A DNA stretch of 24,268 bases from a virus. Made by a program: the position numbers and the translations under genes. Shown one piece after another: positions 1 to 8,137 of the stretch. Under the pieces are notes generated by a model. The model saw only the letters and a list, made by a program, of their open reading frames with translations. It was not told the origin of the DNA and searched no databases. The stretch's first letter is position 1, and each line of letters begins with the position of its first letter. The stretch lies in the IMG/VR virus record IMGVR_UViG_3300025108_006336, positions 1-24,268 of that record; one strand, written 5' to 3'.

Positions 1-188
1 AAAAAGAAAGAAAAGTAGGTAATCTAGCAAAACAAAGACTAAAGGACGTATGGTTAGGAGAAGATCTAAATACAATACGTAAAAGATTAATAAAAGGAGA
101 TAGAACAGAAAGCCCATGTAATAAATGCACAGTAAATGGACAATTATTCGGTAAACCAAGTTTTGAAATATTGAAATCTAACTTATGA
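1..188 (+). CDS. radical SAM/SPASM protein, C-terminal fragment
   Basis: The open frame enters from the left edge (codons from base 3) and ends at the TGA at 186-188, so only about 61 C-terminal residues are present. They read like the end of a SPASM auxiliary iron-sulfur domain: a GNLAKQRLKDVW segment followed by a lysine/arginine-rich helix and a CNKC pair in SPCNKCTVNG. In this family the 'GNL...LKDIW' segment precedes the last cysteines that hold an auxiliary 4Fe-4S cluster. The stop overlaps the start of the next gene (ATGA), so it belongs to the same operon. The radical SAM core would lie outside the window, so substrate and reaction cannot be read. It could be a paralogue of the complete radical SAM gene at 2308-3228. 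Confidence 0.6.
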   Translation, partial: KERKVGNLAKQRLKDVWLGEDLNTIRKRLIKGDRTESPCNKCTVNGQLFGKPSFEILKSNL

Positions 189-676
189 AAATCTCAATAA
201 CAAATAGCCACAGAGGTTTAGGATTAGAAATAGCTAAACGGTTTAATCACGTAGTAGATGGATTTGATGAAACTAGTGATATATTTATTAATAACAGACA
301 TAATAGTTTTAGTCAAACAGAACTACTTATGACAGTATTCGATAAATGGAAAGACACTGATAAAACAATAGTTAACATTATCAGTAGAAGTAAGTACTCT
401 AATATATCGAAAGGTTATTTATACTCTGCTTCAAAAGCAGCATTAAGTCACTTATCTAATAACTTAAGATTGAATAGTGATAAAAAATGCAGAATAATAG
501 ATATTAACCCAGGGTTATTAGAATCTGATCTACCTTCTTTAAAGTATAGAGAAGTAGTTGATGCTATTGAATATTGTATTTACCTCCCAGCTCATATTGA
601 GGTAGGAGAACTATCTATATGGCACAAAACACCGTATAGTCAAATATCAAAAATGAAAGATGAAAGAAAATTTTAA
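185..676 (+). CDS. minimal short-chain dehydrogenase/reductase (SDR)
   Basis: This encodes 163 residues with the hallmarks of a classical SDR, an NAD(P)-dependent oxidoreductase. They are a TNSHRGLG cofactor loop at residues 6-13 (TGxxxGxG type), an INN element at 35-37 in place of NNAG, a serine at 67 in IISRS, the catalytic Y80-S-A-S-K84 pair and an NPG motif near 108-110. The usual SDR length is about 250, so the segment between the cofactor loop and NN (normally two strand-helix units) is strongly shortened. Catalytic residues are intact, which argues against a decayed gene. The start overlaps the previous stop by 4 bases, and the 3' end overlaps the glycosyltransferase gene by 17. Its likely job is oxidising or reducing a sugar intermediate. 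The substrate is not readable. Confidence 0.75.
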   Translation: MKISITNSHRGLGLEIAKRFNHVVDGFDETSDIFINNRHNSFSQTELLMTVFDKWKDTDKTIVNIISRSKYSNISKGYLYSASKAALSHLSNNLRLNSDKKCRIIDINPGLLESDLPSLKYREVVDAIEYCIYLPAHIEVGELSIWHKTPYSQISKMKDERKF

Positions 677-1358
677 AGTATACATAGGATACGATTCAAG
701 ACAAGATAGAGACACCTTAGGTAAAGGAATTACTAACCCTCCTTTTGAAGTCTGTAAAGCTTCTATAAGGAAGTATAACTCAGAAGTTGAGATTATACCA
801 ATAAAACTTAACGATCTAATTGCAAAAGGTATATACAGTAGAGAGAATGACCCTTTAGCATCTACTGAATTTACTTATTCAAGATTTTTAGTTCCTTTTC
901 TAAATAACTATGAAGGTAAAGCATTGTTTATAGATTCAGATTTTTTATGGCAATGTAATGTAGAGGAGTTATTAGAATTTTATAATACAGAAAAGTCTGT
1001 AGCATGTGTGAAACACGACTATATACCGTCTAGTGATACAAAAATGGATGGATTAAAACAATCTGTATACCCTAGAAAAAATTGGTCAAGCCTAATGTTA
1101 TTTAATTGCTCAGACAGTGACTGTAAAAAACTAACCCCTGATGTTATCAATAATGAAACACCAAAATACTTGCACCGTATGCTTTGGACTAACGATAATA
1201 AAATAGGAAACATACCGTTAGAGTATAATTGGCTAGAAGGAGACTATAATGTTATAGATGATCCAAAAGTTATTCATTACACTAATGGGGGACCTTGGCA
1301 CGATACATGGGACGGTGATTATAGAAACAACTGGGAGAAACAATATAGAGAACTGTGA
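660..1358 (+). CDS. GT-A glycosyltransferase, GT8-like
   Basis: The 232-residue protein begins with a strand typical of GT8/GT-A enzymes (KVYIGYDSRQD). It carries a DSD metal-binding motif at about residues 92-94 within LFIDSDFLW, corresponding to the DxD that holds the divalent metal and nucleotide-sugar. Near the C-terminus is VIHYTNGGPWH, matching the H-x-x-G element of GT8 enzymes. It probably transfers a sugar from an activated donor to a glycan acceptor in the cytoplasm. No membrane segment is visible. It is translationally linked to both neighbours: its start lies inside the SDR gene and its TGA overlaps the next ATG by one base. Donor and acceptor are unknown. Confidence 0.75.
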   Translation: MKENFKVYIGYDSRQDRDTLGKGITNPPFEVCKASIRKYNSEVEIIPIKLNDLIAKGIYSRENDPLASTEFTYSRFLVPFLNNYEGKALFIDSDFLWQCNVEELLEFYNTEKSVACVKHDYIPSSDTKMDGLKQSVYPRKNWSSLMLFNCSDSDCKKLTPDVINNETPKYLHRMLWTNDNKIGNIPLEYNWLEGDYNVIDDPKVIHYTNGGPWHDTWDGDYRNNWEKQYREL

Positions 1359-2311
1359 TGATAAAGTGGTGGAAAAAAGGATATTTTGATGATTTAAAAC
1401 CTTTCGATATTTATCCTATAGAAAATTTTTTAGATAGATATAAAGGAGCAATAAGCACCTTTGAGGGGTACGATGAAATGGAATCAGAAGGCAGGTACTT
1501 TTTAGGTATTGAATCAGATAACCTTAATGATCCAGATGTAAAACATTTTAATAGTAAGTATAATAATATTAACTGCTCTATTCCTCAAAGTTCTGAACAT
1601 AAAATTTGCTTTGTATACAGTCAAGCTAGAAATTTTAATAGACCTGAATACCATACAGAAGAAAATATAAAATTTAAAGGAGGTACAACAAACTATAACG
1701 GTAGAGATGGCCAAATCCGGACAGGATGGTCTTCTCCTAAAATAGAAAACATACATATAAACCCAGTTAGAAAAGGACAGTTAACAGGAGATTGGATATA
1801 CTTAGAATTACCTCATGAATTATTTTATAGAAATACAATTAAAACCGGCAACGGTGCATCTATAAAACTAGCAAAAAAGTTTGTCAAAGAAGTAGAGAGT
1901 ACTGTCGGATGGGATAATATTGAAAAAATTAAAACAGTAATTAAAAAGTATGATAAAATAGACCCTGACTGGAGTCACGATTTTCCTATCAATGGATACT
2001 TTCAACTTAAAAAAGATGGATTACTATTTCCCGGTGTTTGGGACAAATACAACCTCATATGCGGGCATTCATACCATAGAATGATAATGACAAGTTTTAA
2101 TAAAATAAATTTTCCGTATATTCTTCCTGTACCTAAAGGTTTTGACGGATTATGGTATGCGTGTTCAAAATACGATTCGTTTACATTTAATAAGGAAGAT
2201 TACTACTTAGGAGTACAAATAGATACTAATAATAAAAATATTGAGTATACATTTACTAAAAATAAAAATTGGGCGAAACAAAAAAATACTAATAGGCTGA
2301 AAAATATATGA
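1358..2311 (+). CDS. unknown protein with WYAC motif, sugar-operon member
   Basis: I do not recognise a family for this 317-residue protein. The frame allows GTG at 1355 or ATG at 1358; I chose ATG because it gives a TGATG junction with the glycosyltransferase. There is no signal peptide or membrane span, and the N-terminus is rich in aromatic and basic residues (IKWWKKGYFDDL). The middle is soluble and charged. Near residue 235 is an LLFPGVWDKYNL...GHSYHRM segment, followed by LWYACSKYDSF. A similar WYAC-x(2)-(F/Y)-D-(S/T)-F motif occurs in the unknown protein at 5081-6490, also after an HPG/FPG element, so the two may be distant relatives. Its position implies a role in the same sugar pathway. 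Confidence 0.6.
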   Translation: MIKWWKKGYFDDLKPFDIYPIENFLDRYKGAISTFEGYDEMESEGRYFLGIESDNLNDPDVKHFNSKYNNINCSIPQSSEHKICFVYSQARNFNRPEYHTEENIKFKGGTTNYNGRDGQIRTGWSSPKIENIHINPVRKGQLTGDWIYLELPHELFYRNTIKTGNGASIKLAKKFVKEVESTVGWDNIEKIKTVIKKYDKIDPDWSHDFPINGYFQLKKDGLLFPGVWDKYNLICGHSYHRMIMTSFNKINFPYILPVPKGFDGLWYACSKYDSFTFNKEDYYLGVQIDTNNKNIEYTFTKNKNWAKQKNTNRLKNI

Positions 2312-3228
2312 AACCAATAACATATGCTTACTTAGAAACTACTAACTACTGTAACTTACAGTGTTCTTTTTGTAACAGAGATGAGGTTATAGGAGCATTA
2401 CAGCATATGCCGTTATCAAAATTTAAAAAGATGTTAGACGGGCTCAAACACCACCCTATAAAAGAAGCTAAGCTTATGGGAATGGGTGAACCAATGTTGC
2501 ATCCTCAATTTGACGAAGTATGTAAAACCTTTAAAGAGTACTTTCCGGAAGCCTTTCTTATAGTTGCTACTAATTGTCAATATAATATAGGTGAAGGTAG
2601 ACCACTAAGAAAGCGATTCAAAAACGCATTGCAATATATTGATTTACTTTACTTTTCAATTGATGGTTATGATAAAAGTTATGAAAGGGACCGTTCTCCT
2701 GCAAAATGGAGTAGATTACTGTCATTTTTAGGTGACTTTAAAGAAATAGATAGAAAAGGATGTAGAGTAACCTGTAATTATGTTGTAAATCCTGAAAACG
2801 TAACTGATATTCAGAGAGTAAGCGATGAAATTGTAGACGGTTACGGTTTAGAAGAATTACGTTTAAATATTGCACAGGATTGGAGTGAAGATAGAACACT
2901 TTCTGGAGGATATACTGCGGATCAAATTGAATACCTTAAAAAAAATTGGAAAGACAATATTAAAGGTAAAAGTGAATGGGATTTCCCTGATTGTTTTTGG
3001 GTTAAAGAAGGAATATACACAACAGTAGAAGGTCATGTTAAAATGTGCTGTCTAAACACAGGTGCTAAACCTTTTGGTAACTTATTTGAACAGACTATAG
3101 AAGAGATAAGAGAGACTAAAGACTATAACGCAGTAAGAACAGGGTGTAACACAAATAATCCAACCAGCCATTGCACTACCTGCTCATATAAAGAATTAGC
3201 TCCAATGTTAAAATTAATAAAAAATTGA
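2308..3228 (+). CDS. radical SAM enzyme with SPASM-like C-terminus
   Basis: This 306-residue protein has the canonical radical SAM CxxxCxxC motif at C15-C19-C22 (YCNLQCSFC), which binds the 4Fe-4S cluster that cleaves S-adenosylmethionine. A GMGEP element follows near residue 60 (SAM-binding GGE-type loop), and a YFSIDG strand sits near 115. The C-terminal part has a cysteine set typical of a SPASM/Twitch auxiliary cluster: C in DCFW, CC in KMCCLNTG, then GCNTNN...CTTC. Length and layout fit a complete enzyme. SPASM proteins modify peptides, sugars or other small molecules by radical chemistry. Among sugar-handling neighbours a sugar dehydratase, epimerase or dehydrogenase role is plausible but not shown. 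Start and stop overlap both neighbours by 4 bases. Confidence 0.85.
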   Translation: MKPITYAYLETTNYCNLQCSFCNRDEVIGALQHMPLSKFKKMLDGLKHHPIKEAKLMGMGEPMLHPQFDEVCKTFKEYFPEAFLIVATNCQYNIGEGRPLRKRFKNALQYIDLLYFSIDGYDKSYERDRSPAKWSRLLSFLGDFKEIDRKGCRVTCNYVVNPENVTDIQRVSDEIVDGYGLEELRLNIAQDWSEDRTLSGGYTADQIEYLKKNWKDNIKGKSEWDFPDCFWVKEGIYTTVEGHVKMCCLNTGAKPFGNLFEQTIEEIRETKDYNAVRTGCNTNNPTSHCTTCSYKELAPMLKLIKN

Positions 3229-4088
3229 AAAAAGCAAAAATAGCAATTTTACTTCATGGGATGCTTAGATCCTGGAAAGAATGCAGTACTTGTTTTTCTT
3301 ATATAGATACATTGTACGAAGATGTAGAGTTTGATTTTTATCTAGCAACATGGGAAGATACTAATAGAGTACCTATAAATAAAGGACAGCATGAAAATTT
3401 TTCAGACAATAAATTTTTAAAGTTAAAAAAATATAAACTTTATACTGAAAAAGAAATGATTGACAATATGGCTGTTTCTCCTAAAAATCATTTCAAAAAA
3501 GATTTAGATAATAAAAGATTTACCGCTCCATATAGTTTTCTTAAGCAAAAAGTAGTCGAACTAGCTAGTTTAAGTAAAATCGAATACGATGCTTGTATTT
3601 TAACTAGGTCCGATGTCTTTATTTACAAAGAACTACTCGACACAGTTAGACTATCTACTATATACAGTAGATTTGATTTAGTACCTGAAGAAGAAAACCC
3701 CTGGATGTATAATCAATTAGGAGATAACATAGTTTATAATTCCACAGGTACACGTTATGAAAATACGTCTCTTTTTGTTCCTAGAGATTTACTTTGGTAC
3801 GGTAATCAAAAAGCTATATTTGAACATAGATCTTTTTTTGATGATAGTTATAAATTTTGTAAACTTTCACCACAAGGTATTCATGGATATAATGCTAGTT
3901 GGTTACATTTCAAAAAACTTTATAACTGCAAAATGGAAGCAAAAGACTGTGTTATAGTAAGAGCAACAGAAATAAATAAAAAAAGAGGTGCACCTGATAA
4001 ATTACAATTAATGCAAACGATAGAAAAATACGGGAAAAATATCTATAACACACCTCTCAAGATATTACAGCAAAAAATGTGGACTTAA
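3225..4088 (+). CDS. glycosyltransferase-like protein
   Basis: The gene starts with TTG at 3225, giving a TTGA overlap with the previous stop. The next in-frame ATG (about 3258) would remove the first beta strand, AKIAILLHGMLRSW, so TTG is preferred. The 287-residue protein opens with a strand and an (L/S)G-x-(L/F)R/Y element. It has a DFYLATWED segment near 40-45 and an ILTRSDVF segment near 125, resembling the 'RxD' part of phage and bacterial surface-glycan glycosyltransferase-like proteins. The protein at 9943-10608 has the same order: an opening strand with G-F/M-L, then D-x-x-x-x-(S/T)W, then a lysine/arginine-PDL/SDV element. I infer a GT-like role in this operon, with no direct evidence of activity. 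Confidence 0.55.
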   Translation: MKKAKIAILLHGMLRSWKECSTCFSYIDTLYEDVEFDFYLATWEDTNRVPINKGQHENFSDNKFLKLKKYKLYTEKEMIDNMAVSPKNHFKKDLDNKRFTAPYSFLKQKVVELASLSKIEYDACILTRSDVFIYKELLDTVRLSTIYSRFDLVPEEENPWMYNQLGDNIVYNSTGTRYENTSLFVPRDLLWYGNQKAIFEHRSFFDDSYKFCKLSPQGIHGYNASWLHFKKLYNCKMEAKDCVIVRATEINKKRGAPDKLQLMQTIEKYGKNIYNTPLKILQQKMWT

Positions 4089-4089
4089 A

Positions 4090-5106
4090 ATGAAAAAACA
4101 TCTCAAAAACATATACAGAAAGAATAATCAAGAGGATAAAACCAAATTTAAATATATTCTAACTCAGAATGAAAGAAATTACCCTATTGCACATGAGTTA
4201 CTAGATGAATTTTTTAACTCACTAACACAGACAGACCTTACTTTTTACCCTAATACTGAAATTCTAAAATCTAAAATATGTGATTACCATAACATAGAAA
4301 AAGAAAATTTACTTTTAACTCCTGGTTCTACATTTTCTATCAAGACAATTTTCGAAACATTCGATGTCAAAGGTAATAACGTTATTACTTCAGATTATAA
4401 TTTCCCTATGTATCAAGTATATAGTGATCTGTACGAAGTTGAACTAAGAAAAGCTAAGTATAGGAGTATGAAACTCGATATTCAAGACCTACTTTACCTT
4501 ATAGACGGAAATACAAAGTTTATTATTTTAGCTAATCCAAACTCACCATTAGGTGATTTATATACAGAAGAAGAGATAAAAGTACTTCTTAACACAGGAA
4601 TACCAGTAGTTATAGATGAAGCGTACATAGAATTTACCGGTCAAGATAGCTGTATGCACTTAATACAAAGCTATCCAAATTTAATAGTAACTAAAACATT
4701 TTCTAAAGCTTATGGTGCTGCTGGATGTAGAGTAGGATTCATGGTTAGCAGTAAAGAGAAAATGGAATATTTTTCTAAATTTAGAGCTATGTACGAAATT
4801 AACGGTATCGGAGCAAAGTATACTGAGTTTATATTAGATAATATTCAAGACTATAATAGTTATATCAATAAAACATTTAAAAATAAAAAAATAGCAATAA
4901 AACAACTAAAAAAAGCAGGTCACACAATAATTGATACCGATGCTAGTTGGTTTTTCTTGAAAAGATGGGATAAAGAAGATAATTTAAGAAAGTTTAACAA
5001 GATTGGTATGACTTTTAGAACCTTAATCCTACCAGACGGAATAGAATATATCAAATTTAATTACGATTTAAAGTTACATTATGATCACGACAACCCTTTC
5101 AAGTAA
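4090..5106 (+). CDS. PLP-dependent aminotransferase (class I/II, HisC-like)
   Basis: The 338-residue protein is a fold-type I aminotransferase. It shows LTPGSTFSIKTIF near 76-88 (phosphate-binding loop), NPNSPLG at 149-155 (cofactor and substrate contact), VVIDEAY at 173-179 with the Asp that pairs with the pyridine nitrogen, and TFSKAYGAAGCRVGF with the Schiff-base lysine at 206 and an arginine at 214. The arrangement is that of histidinol-phosphate or threonine-phosphate-type aminotransferases, slightly shorter than the usual 350-360. Beside sugar enzymes it probably installs an amino group on a keto-sugar or keto-acid intermediate rather than making histidine. One base separates it from the previous gene, and its 3' end overlaps the next gene by 26 bases. 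Confidence 0.85.
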   Translation: MKKHLKNIYRKNNQEDKTKFKYILTQNERNYPIAHELLDEFFNSLTQTDLTFYPNTEILKSKICDYHNIEKENLLLTPGSTFSIKTIFETFDVKGNNVITSDYNFPMYQVYSDLYEVELRKAKYRSMKLDIQDLLYLIDGNTKFIILANPNSPLGDLYTEEEIKVLLNTGIPVVIDEAYIEFTGQDSCMHLIQSYPNLIVTKTFSKAYGAAGCRVGFMVSSKEKMEYFSKFRAMYEINGIGAKYTEFILDNIQDYNSYINKTFKNKKIAIKQLKKAGHTIIDTDASWFFLKRWDKEDNLRKFNKIGMTFRTLILPDGIEYIKFNYDLKLHYDHDNPFK

Positions 5107-6490
5107 AAAAATATTAGATACTGTATTTGAGTCTACTGATGTATACCACTGTAATAATTTCGAACCTTCTTGGGCTCTTACTGCATACGGAAGAGACTAT
5201 AGGCTACTGCTTAACGGTATGAGGTTTGAACACCTATACTCAACTAATGGTTTTGTAAGTAGCATAAATCAGTATTGTACTGAACCTAGTAGAGTGATGG
5301 AGTTTATTACATATAATGATCAACCCTCAACCTTAAGACATAGGTTAAACATGATCGATACTTTAATTAGTAATGATATGAAAACAAACCTTCCAACTCA
5401 TATTAGTATAGCACCTAAATTTCAAGGAGAAGAAGTAGATATACAGGATTTATTTTTTAATCCTACAAAATATAAGATGGTTGTGCACCCCGGGTTTACT
5501 AGAATGAATGGAGCTATTTTTCTTAACACTCCTTTACGAAATGTTCTGATACATATTAATAAATCACATAACGTACAATTTGCAAAACATCCTTCACTAC
5601 AGAAAATAAATTCTAATGAAGAACTATTTGAGTTTTATAAACCCTTTACTGACAATGATAGTTACAGGATAGATTTCTTCGTACCTAATAAAAACCCAGA
5701 AATTGATAAATGGACTATCGAAGGAACGAAGTATCACGAAGGTACTAAGACTCCTGTGTTAAAATGCAATAAAATATCAATAGAGCCATATAGCAATGAA
5801 GCTAAAGACTCTGTTCATCCATCTGATTGGTATGCCTGCAGTACATTTGATACTTTTAACTCTTACTGTAATACACTATTCAGCAATAAAATCAAAGTAT
5901 ATACCCCACAGGGTTCAGTTCATATAATACATAATATGCTTGCTGATAATATAATAAAGTTCAGCACCGAATATTTAGGAAAACATGACATTATTTCAGG
6001 AAAAATTATACGTAGTAATGGCAATAATGAACAATTCTTTGCTGTTGATGATATACATAATTCAACAAACCTATCTAAGGAAAAGATAAGTTTCTATAAT
6101 AGATTTACTGAACCCTTGAAAGATTTTCATAAAAAACGTAAAGAAGAAGACTTACCTCACCCTTTCATAAATCACCGGGCACCTGATTATATAAAAGACA
6201 GCACAGAACTAGAACCAAAAGAAGAAGAGTTAATAAAGGATAAAAAGTTTCTTAAGACATTAGTAGAAAAAAATAAATTTAAAGGACTATTAGTTATTTT
6301 TTCTAGAGAGTTTATAAAAGAAAAAACTCATAGAACTTTTTCTGAAATACTAATGTGCATGAGTCCAACATCAGCAGTTACTAGAAAAGCTAATAGTAGT
6401 GTAGTACTAATTAACTGTAATCACGAGTTTTGGTCTACCGGTGCTAACTATACTGATAAAATTATACCAAAAAGTTTTTTTAAAATATGA
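5081..6490 (+). CDS. unknown 469-residue protein, sugar-operon member
   Basis: This starts at an ATG 26 bases inside the aminotransferase gene, the longest overlap in the operon. I do not recognise the family. It is soluble, without signal peptide or membrane segments. A MVVHPGFTRMNGAIF stretch near residues 145-159 vaguely recalls the 'V-x-x-G-x-x-R' turn of ParB/sulfiredoxin-like folds. A DWYACSTFDTF motif near 245 resembles one in the protein at 1358-2311. The C-terminal part (about 340-430) is rich in lysine and glutamate and ends in a hydrophobic strand (SSVVLINCNHEF). Codon use matches its neighbours. Function unknown; context suggests a role in the sugar pathway. Confidence 0.6.
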   Translation: MITTTLSSKKILDTVFESTDVYHCNNFEPSWALTAYGRDYRLLLNGMRFEHLYSTNGFVSSINQYCTEPSRVMEFITYNDQPSTLRHRLNMIDTLISNDMKTNLPTHISIAPKFQGEEVDIQDLFFNPTKYKMVVHPGFTRMNGAIFLNTPLRNVLIHINKSHNVQFAKHPSLQKINSNEELFEFYKPFTDNDSYRIDFFVPNKNPEIDKWTIEGTKYHEGTKTPVLKCNKISIEPYSNEAKDSVHPSDWYACSTFDTFNSYCNTLFSNKIKVYTPQGSVHIIHNMLADNIIKFSTEYLGKHDIISGKIIRSNGNNEQFFAVDDIHNSTNLSKEKISFYNRFTEPLKDFHKKRKEEDLPHPFINHRAPDYIKDSTELEPKEEELIKDKKFLKTLVEKNKFKGLLVIFSREFIKEKTHRTFSEILMCMSPTSAVTRKANSSVVLINCNHEFWSTGANYTDKIIPKSFFKI

Positions 6491-7320
6491 AAACCATAGG
6501 ATTTTTAACACCATATAAACACTTGCCAGAATTTAGTAGATATGTTAAGAGCAATTTTAAATGTATTGATATGGTTGGCTTACCAAAAGATAAGCTAAAT
6601 ATTTTTAAAAGTGTAGATTATTTATTTGCAGCTCCAAATTATCTTAAATATATTATAGAGCAAGAAGATATAGAAGGATCAAACATAAAAGGAATAATAA
6701 CTCCTTCTACTGGCGACAATCATATAAACGTCTCTATACCGGTTATCTCTATAAAGAATGATACCATATTAGAAGAAATATACTCTACCGCAGAGCATAA
6801 CTTATACTTATGTTTAGCTTTACCTCGGCAAGTTGGGAATATAGTTGAACTTAAAGAAAAAACTTTAGGTATATTAGGGTACGGTAGGTTAGGAAAAATT
6901 CTAGAAAAAATTACTAAGCCGTTATTTAAAAAAATAGTAAAAGCAGATATTAATTTTATTGATGATGATTTCTTTTTTGATTCAGATTTTCTTTCTATCA
7001 ATATAGACTATAAAAAATCTAATATTGATTATATAAATGCAGAATTCGTTGGTAAATTCAGAAAAAATATCTATATTGTAAATACTAGCCGTGGTGAAGT
7101 AGTTAATGAAGTTGATATAATAAAGCAAATTCACGATGGTAAAGTGCTTGGATATGCTACCGACGTAATCAAAGAAGAGCATACACCGGTTTGCACTGTA
7201 CTTAAAGATAATAATGATAAAAGGTTACTGAGAACACCCCATATTGGAGGTACAGCAATAGAAGCACAAGAAAAAGCTTATAAAAGAGTTATAGAGAAAG
7301 TATATGAAAATAATATCTGA
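6487..7320 (+). CDS. D-2-hydroxyacid dehydrogenase (SerA-like)
   Basis: The 277-residue protein has the Rossmann signature GILGYGRLGKIL at about 128-139 (GxGxxG). It also has the family's IVNTSRGEVVNE element with the substrate-binding arginine at 202, a GYATDVIKEEH stretch carrying acidic residues at 226-231, and LRTPHIGGTAIEAQ with the catalytic histidine at 252. These are the standard Arg/Glu/His residues of D-isomer-specific 2-hydroxyacid dehydrogenases, which interconvert 2-keto and 2-hydroxy acids with NAD(H). It is 30-50 residues shorter than usual. The N-terminal substrate domain is shorter than in phosphoglycerate dehydrogenase, and there is no ACT domain. Its start overlaps the previous stop by 4 bases. 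The substrate may be a keto-acid sugar, given the NeuB-like neighbour. Confidence 0.85.
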   Translation: MKTIGFLTPYKHLPEFSRYVKSNFKCIDMVGLPKDKLNIFKSVDYLFAAPNYLKYIIEQEDIEGSNIKGIITPSTGDNHINVSIPVISIKNDTILEEIYSTAEHNLYLCLALPRQVGNIVELKEKTLGILGYGRLGKILEKITKPLFKKIVKADINFIDDDFFFDSDFLSINIDYKKSNIDYINAEFVGKFRKNIYIVNTSRGEVVNEVDIIKQIHDGKVLGYATDVIKEEHTPVCTVLKDNNDKRLLRTPHIGGTAIEAQEKAYKRVIEKVYENNI

Positions 7321-8137
7321 GTTATGTCAAAATCACAACGGTGATAGAGATTTATTAGAAAGAATGGTTAAAAATGCTGCGGTATGTAGCGATATAGTTA
7401 AAATACAGTCCATTAAAGCTAATACATTTACTTACAGAAAGGAGTATGAAGAATATAGACCATACGAACCAGAGTTTGTTAGGTTGAAAGGTTTAGAGTT
7501 ATCTAGAATAGATGAAGAGTTCTTTATCTTTAAATGTATGGAGTATGGAGTTGAATCAATGACTACAGTTTTTGTACCTCAACACGCTCCTAGGTTTAAC
7601 GAGTTAGGTTATGATAACTTAAAACTATCAGGTTACTCTATTCCAGCTTTTGATTACGGTAAAAAGTTAAAAAACTTTAAGTTTAAAAGATTATTCTTCT
7701 CTACCTCTAGTTTAACTATAGAAGAGATTAAACAAACTGTTAATAATCTAAATGAAATGGGAATTGAGTACTATATGTTACAATGTACCTGTGTATACCC
7801 TACCCCTTTATCTAAACTTAATTTACAGAATATAGAATATTTTCGTAACGAACTTGGAGTCAAGAATGTTGGGTTAAGTGATCACACTAATCCTCATGAA
7901 GATAATTTACTATCTTCTAAGTTAGCTATATTTCAAGGTATAGATGTTATAGAGAGACATTTTACAGTTCTTGATATAGATGATACTCGAGATGGTAAAG
8001 TATCTGTCACTCCTAAAATGATGTCAGAGATAAAAAGATTTAGTACCTTATCAAAAGATGATCAGTATCGTGAACTTAACCAGTTTGACGAACAACAAAT
8101 ATTTAATCACGATTATTATAGAGGAAGGTTCAAATGA
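7304..8137 (+). CDS. NeuB-like sugar acid synthase
   Basis: This encodes 277 residues related to N-acetylneuraminate synthase (NeuB/SpsE). That family condenses phosphoenolpyruvate with an aldose to give a nine-carbon 2-keto-3-deoxy sugar acid. Visible signatures are the start SELCQNHNGD (E-x-x-x-NH-x-G), VKIQSIKA (the VKFQ strand), YYMLQCTCVYPTP near 160 (LHCTS-x-YP), VGLSDHT near 185 and IERHFT near 212 (EKHFT). This is the complete TIM-barrel core, but the C-terminal antifreeze-like (SAF) domain of standard ~340-350-residue NeuB proteins is absent. It overlaps the dehydrogenase gene by 17 bases and the HAD-nucleotidyltransferase gene by 4. It is the strongest pointer to a nonulosonate-like product. 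Confidence 0.85.
   Translation: MKIISELCQNHNGDRDLLERMVKNAAVCSDIVKIQSIKANTFTYRKEYEEYRPYEPEFVRLKGLELSRIDEEFFIFKCMEYGVESMTTVFVPQHAPRFNELGYDNLKLSGYSIPAFDYGKKLKNFKFKRLFFSTSSLTIEEIKQTVNNLNEMGIEYYMLQCTCVYPTPLSKLNLQNIEYFRNELGVKNVGLSDHTNPHEDNLLSSKLAIFQGIDVIERHFTVLDIDDTRDGKVSVTPKMMSEIKRFSTLSKDDQYRELNQFDEQQIFNHDYYRGRFK

Noticed and set aside
1355-1357. GTG start for the unknown gene after the glycosyltransferase
   Set aside because: ATG directly follows at 1358 and gives the common TGATG junction; GTG adds only one residue.
3757-3957. 66-codon + strand frame inside the GT-like gene
   Set aside because: It is an out-of-frame reading of the gene at 3225-4088, with low-complexity hydrophobic sequence and no own leader.
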